Source: Nemopilema nomurai
Taxonomy: Eukaryota > Cnidaria > Scyphozoa > Rhizostomeae > Rhizostomatidae
Assembly (NCBI GenBank): GCA_003864495.1
Contig: PEDN01001360.1
Location: 434,001-498,000, forward strand
Length of the DNA: 64,000 nt
Direction of reading: 5' to 3'
A model generated the notes under the pieces. The model was given only the letters and a program-made list of their open reading frames with translations, was not told the DNA's origin and searched no databases. This document shows, one piece after another, positions 63,001 through 64,000 of this stretch. How positions within the stretch are numbered: position 1 is the stretch's first letter; each line of letters opens with the position of its first letter. The translations under genes were made by a program, and so were the position numbers.

Positions 63001-63479
63001 ACTGCTTTCCTGTCTTACCGTTGTCTAGTTACCCAGTGCATTGCAACAATGATATCAAAATCTGTACTTAGGATTTTCTTCATAATTATTTGCTTGTTCA
63101 TAACAATTAATACTGAAATCTTCTGTAAGTGCATATCTTCTGTTAATCTATATATACATGCAATCTTTTGTTCCGTTAACCTTTAACTCGCTAGGGGGGG
63201 GGGGGAAGAACCGTAATTTAACGCTCTAATATCTAGTACCTTTGCGTTGAATTTAAATCCTATAATGTTGCCTCACAGTGTGACCCAAGACTACCACGTG
63301 GTCACGGGGAGAAGCGACTGCTGCGCGAGATGGGGAAAAAGCTCAATCTTCACGGGGCAGCGGTTCTGCCGAAACGGGCTATCCAGTTCGGATCGAAAAT
63401 AGCAAAGATGGAGAACTCAAAAGAAAAAGGGAGTCACACTTGTAACAGACTGCAGAAAAATGATCAGCAAGCAACATAA
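57076..63479 (+). CDS. ASNSD1: ASNSD1, asparagine synthetase domain-containing protein 1
   Basis: Two-domain relative of glutamine-dependent asparagine synthetase; its enzymatic role is not settled. Exons: 57076-57159, 57428-57643, 58078-58221, 58645-58770, 58990-59663, 60035-60233, 60844-60878, 61267-61426, 61844-61911, 62462-62545, 62892-62982, 63279-63479. Phases agree and they total 2082 nt (693 aa plus stop; human 643). The N-terminal amidotransferase part starts MCGIC (Cys2 nucleophile position), then [10 protein letters not shown] and [14 protein letters not shown]. The synthetase part has the PP-loop [92 protein letters not shown] and, near the end, [16 protein letters not shown], all matching ASNSD1. 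Exon 58990-59663 carries a longer, less conserved linker that accounts for most of the extra length. AATAAA signals follow at 63485 and 63547. Confidence 0.95.
58406..58435. repeat. ATC trinucleotide microsatellite in ASNSD1 intron 3
   Basis: Short CAT/ATC repeat with two CAGAAT interruptions, in the intron after exon 58078-58221. Confidence 0.8.
61065..61100. repeat. 12-bp tandem repeat in ASNSD1 intron 7
   Basis: Three perfect copies of CAATACACTGAT lie in the intron before exon 61267-61426. Confidence 0.9.
62757..62891 (+). repeat. three 45-bp repeats ending at a splice acceptor
   Basis: Units 62757-62801, 62802-62846 and 62847-62891 share GATAACAA, ATGATTTAGTGATTCTA and an ending CTTTGCAG. 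The last unit ends exactly at the acceptor of ASNSD1 exon 11. Unit 1 ends in an equally good CTTTGCAG, while unit 2 has decayed to TTTGCGG. Confidence 0.9.
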
Positions 63480-63484
63480 ATTAT

Positions 63485-63552
63485 AATAAAGGCAACCCCA
63501 CATTTTTTAGTCAATTATCAAGAGTATAAAACTATGTTTCAATGTCAATAAA
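63485..63552 (+). terminator. poly(A) signals of ASNSD1
   Basis: AATAAA occurs at 63485-63490 and again at 63547-63552, 5 and 67 bases after the stop codon. Confidence 0.5.
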
Positions 63553-63769
63553 GATTCATTTTTTCTCCTCGGCATGACTATACAAACATCATTCAGCTAC
63601 GATTATTACCAAATGTCAGAATTATAATTTATTTGATAGCAGGAGTTTCTGTCCCTATTTCCAGACCGTGCCTCGATTTCTAAAATTTTTGAGGGGCCGG
63701 CATAAGTGTCCATTCTTTAAGAAACGCAACAAGTGACAAACCCAACATATTGCAAGGCAACTGCTTCGC

Positions 63770-63871
63770 TTACTTACAGTGCATTTGAAAACTAGGACCC
63801 TCCTCCAACTTTCTTCTTTTTCTTGCGGTCATGCCTGCAAAAAACTCTTCGACGTCTTCTTTCTTGACCAC
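63770..63871 (-). CDS. likely exon of an unidentified minus-strand gene
   Basis: On the minus strand a good acceptor TTTGTTTCAG precedes 63871. One open frame runs VVKKEDVEEFFAGMTARKRRK... to a stop at 63770-63772, with a basic nuclear-signal-like cluster. A GTAAGT donor (63772-63777) overlaps the stop, so the exon could instead be internal. Another frame ends KKKKKVGGGS-stop at 63792-63794. A minus-strand AATAAA (63628-63633) fits a terminal exon and convergent transcription with ASNSD1. The gene is not recognised, and the frame is unresolved. Confidence 0.4.
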   Translation of the reverse strand: MVKKEDVEEFFAGMTARKRRKLEEGPSFQMHCK

Positions 63872-64000
63872 CTGAAACAAATATGTGAGGGTTAACAAAG
63901 TCTTCCAAATCACCAAGAACAGTTGCAAGAAAAAGTGAGACATCGGCACGAAACATGCAAGGAAGCTTTACGGGGAATACGTTTTGGGTATTGTTTTGTA

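Overview
This is AT-rich animal nuclear DNA. It shows long spliced genes with GT-AG introns, AATAAA poly(A) signals, decayed transposons and a large satellite array, and nothing prokaryotic. I recognise UBE3C, MED8, RXYLT1, ASNSD1, a kinesin and an SLC49/FLVCR-like transporter. Short ancient-style proteins, 0.1-1.8 kb introns and a beta-helix/multi-pass membrane protein of a kind I associate with cnidarians and other early-branching marine animals suggest an anthozoan-like cnidarian. That placement is inference, not proof.

Layout: (1) 537-20035 (+), 24 exons of a 5'-truncated UBE3C HECT ubiquitin ligase, whose exon lengths sum to an exact open frame of 1017 codons plus stop. Its 4.5-kb intron holds a tetranucleotide microsatellite, an antisense LINE reverse-transcriptase relic and a tRNA-like SINE. 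(2) 20036-22451, intergenic, with a second SINE copy. (3) 22452-24584 (+), an intronless kinesin with an eroded switch I. (4) 25691-26929 (-), an intronless RXYLT1, sharing a 150-bp head-to-head promoter with (5) MED8, 27080-32909 (+), 10 exons, including a GC-AG intron and an intron carrying a MITE-like inverted-repeat element. (6) 34688-36058 (+), an intronless SLC49/FLVCR-like transporter. (7) 37.85-38.3 kb, an old diverged repeat of about 175-180 bp period, running directly into (8) 38366-48082, about 55 copies of a 175-176-bp satellite. (9) 49713-54113 (-), a secreted/membrane beta-helix receptor-like gene with two apparent frameshifts near its C-terminus and a previously hidden second exon. 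(10) 54432-56081, a 1650-bp non-autonomous hAT transposon with a perfect 8-bp target-site duplication, lodged between divergent genes. (11) 57076-63479 (+), complete ASNSD1 in 12 exons. (12) 63770-63871 (-), a likely exon of an unidentified convergent gene.

The genes are ordinary housekeeping functions (ubiquitination, transcription, dystroglycan-type glycosylation, transport) and do not form an operon-like system. The novel material is the beta-helix/7TM gene, the satellite with its same-period older neighbour, the kinesin with a degenerate nucleotide switch, and the transposon and splice-site oddities. All exon boundaries were called by eye from splice consensus, reading phase and remembered family similarity. 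No alignment was run.
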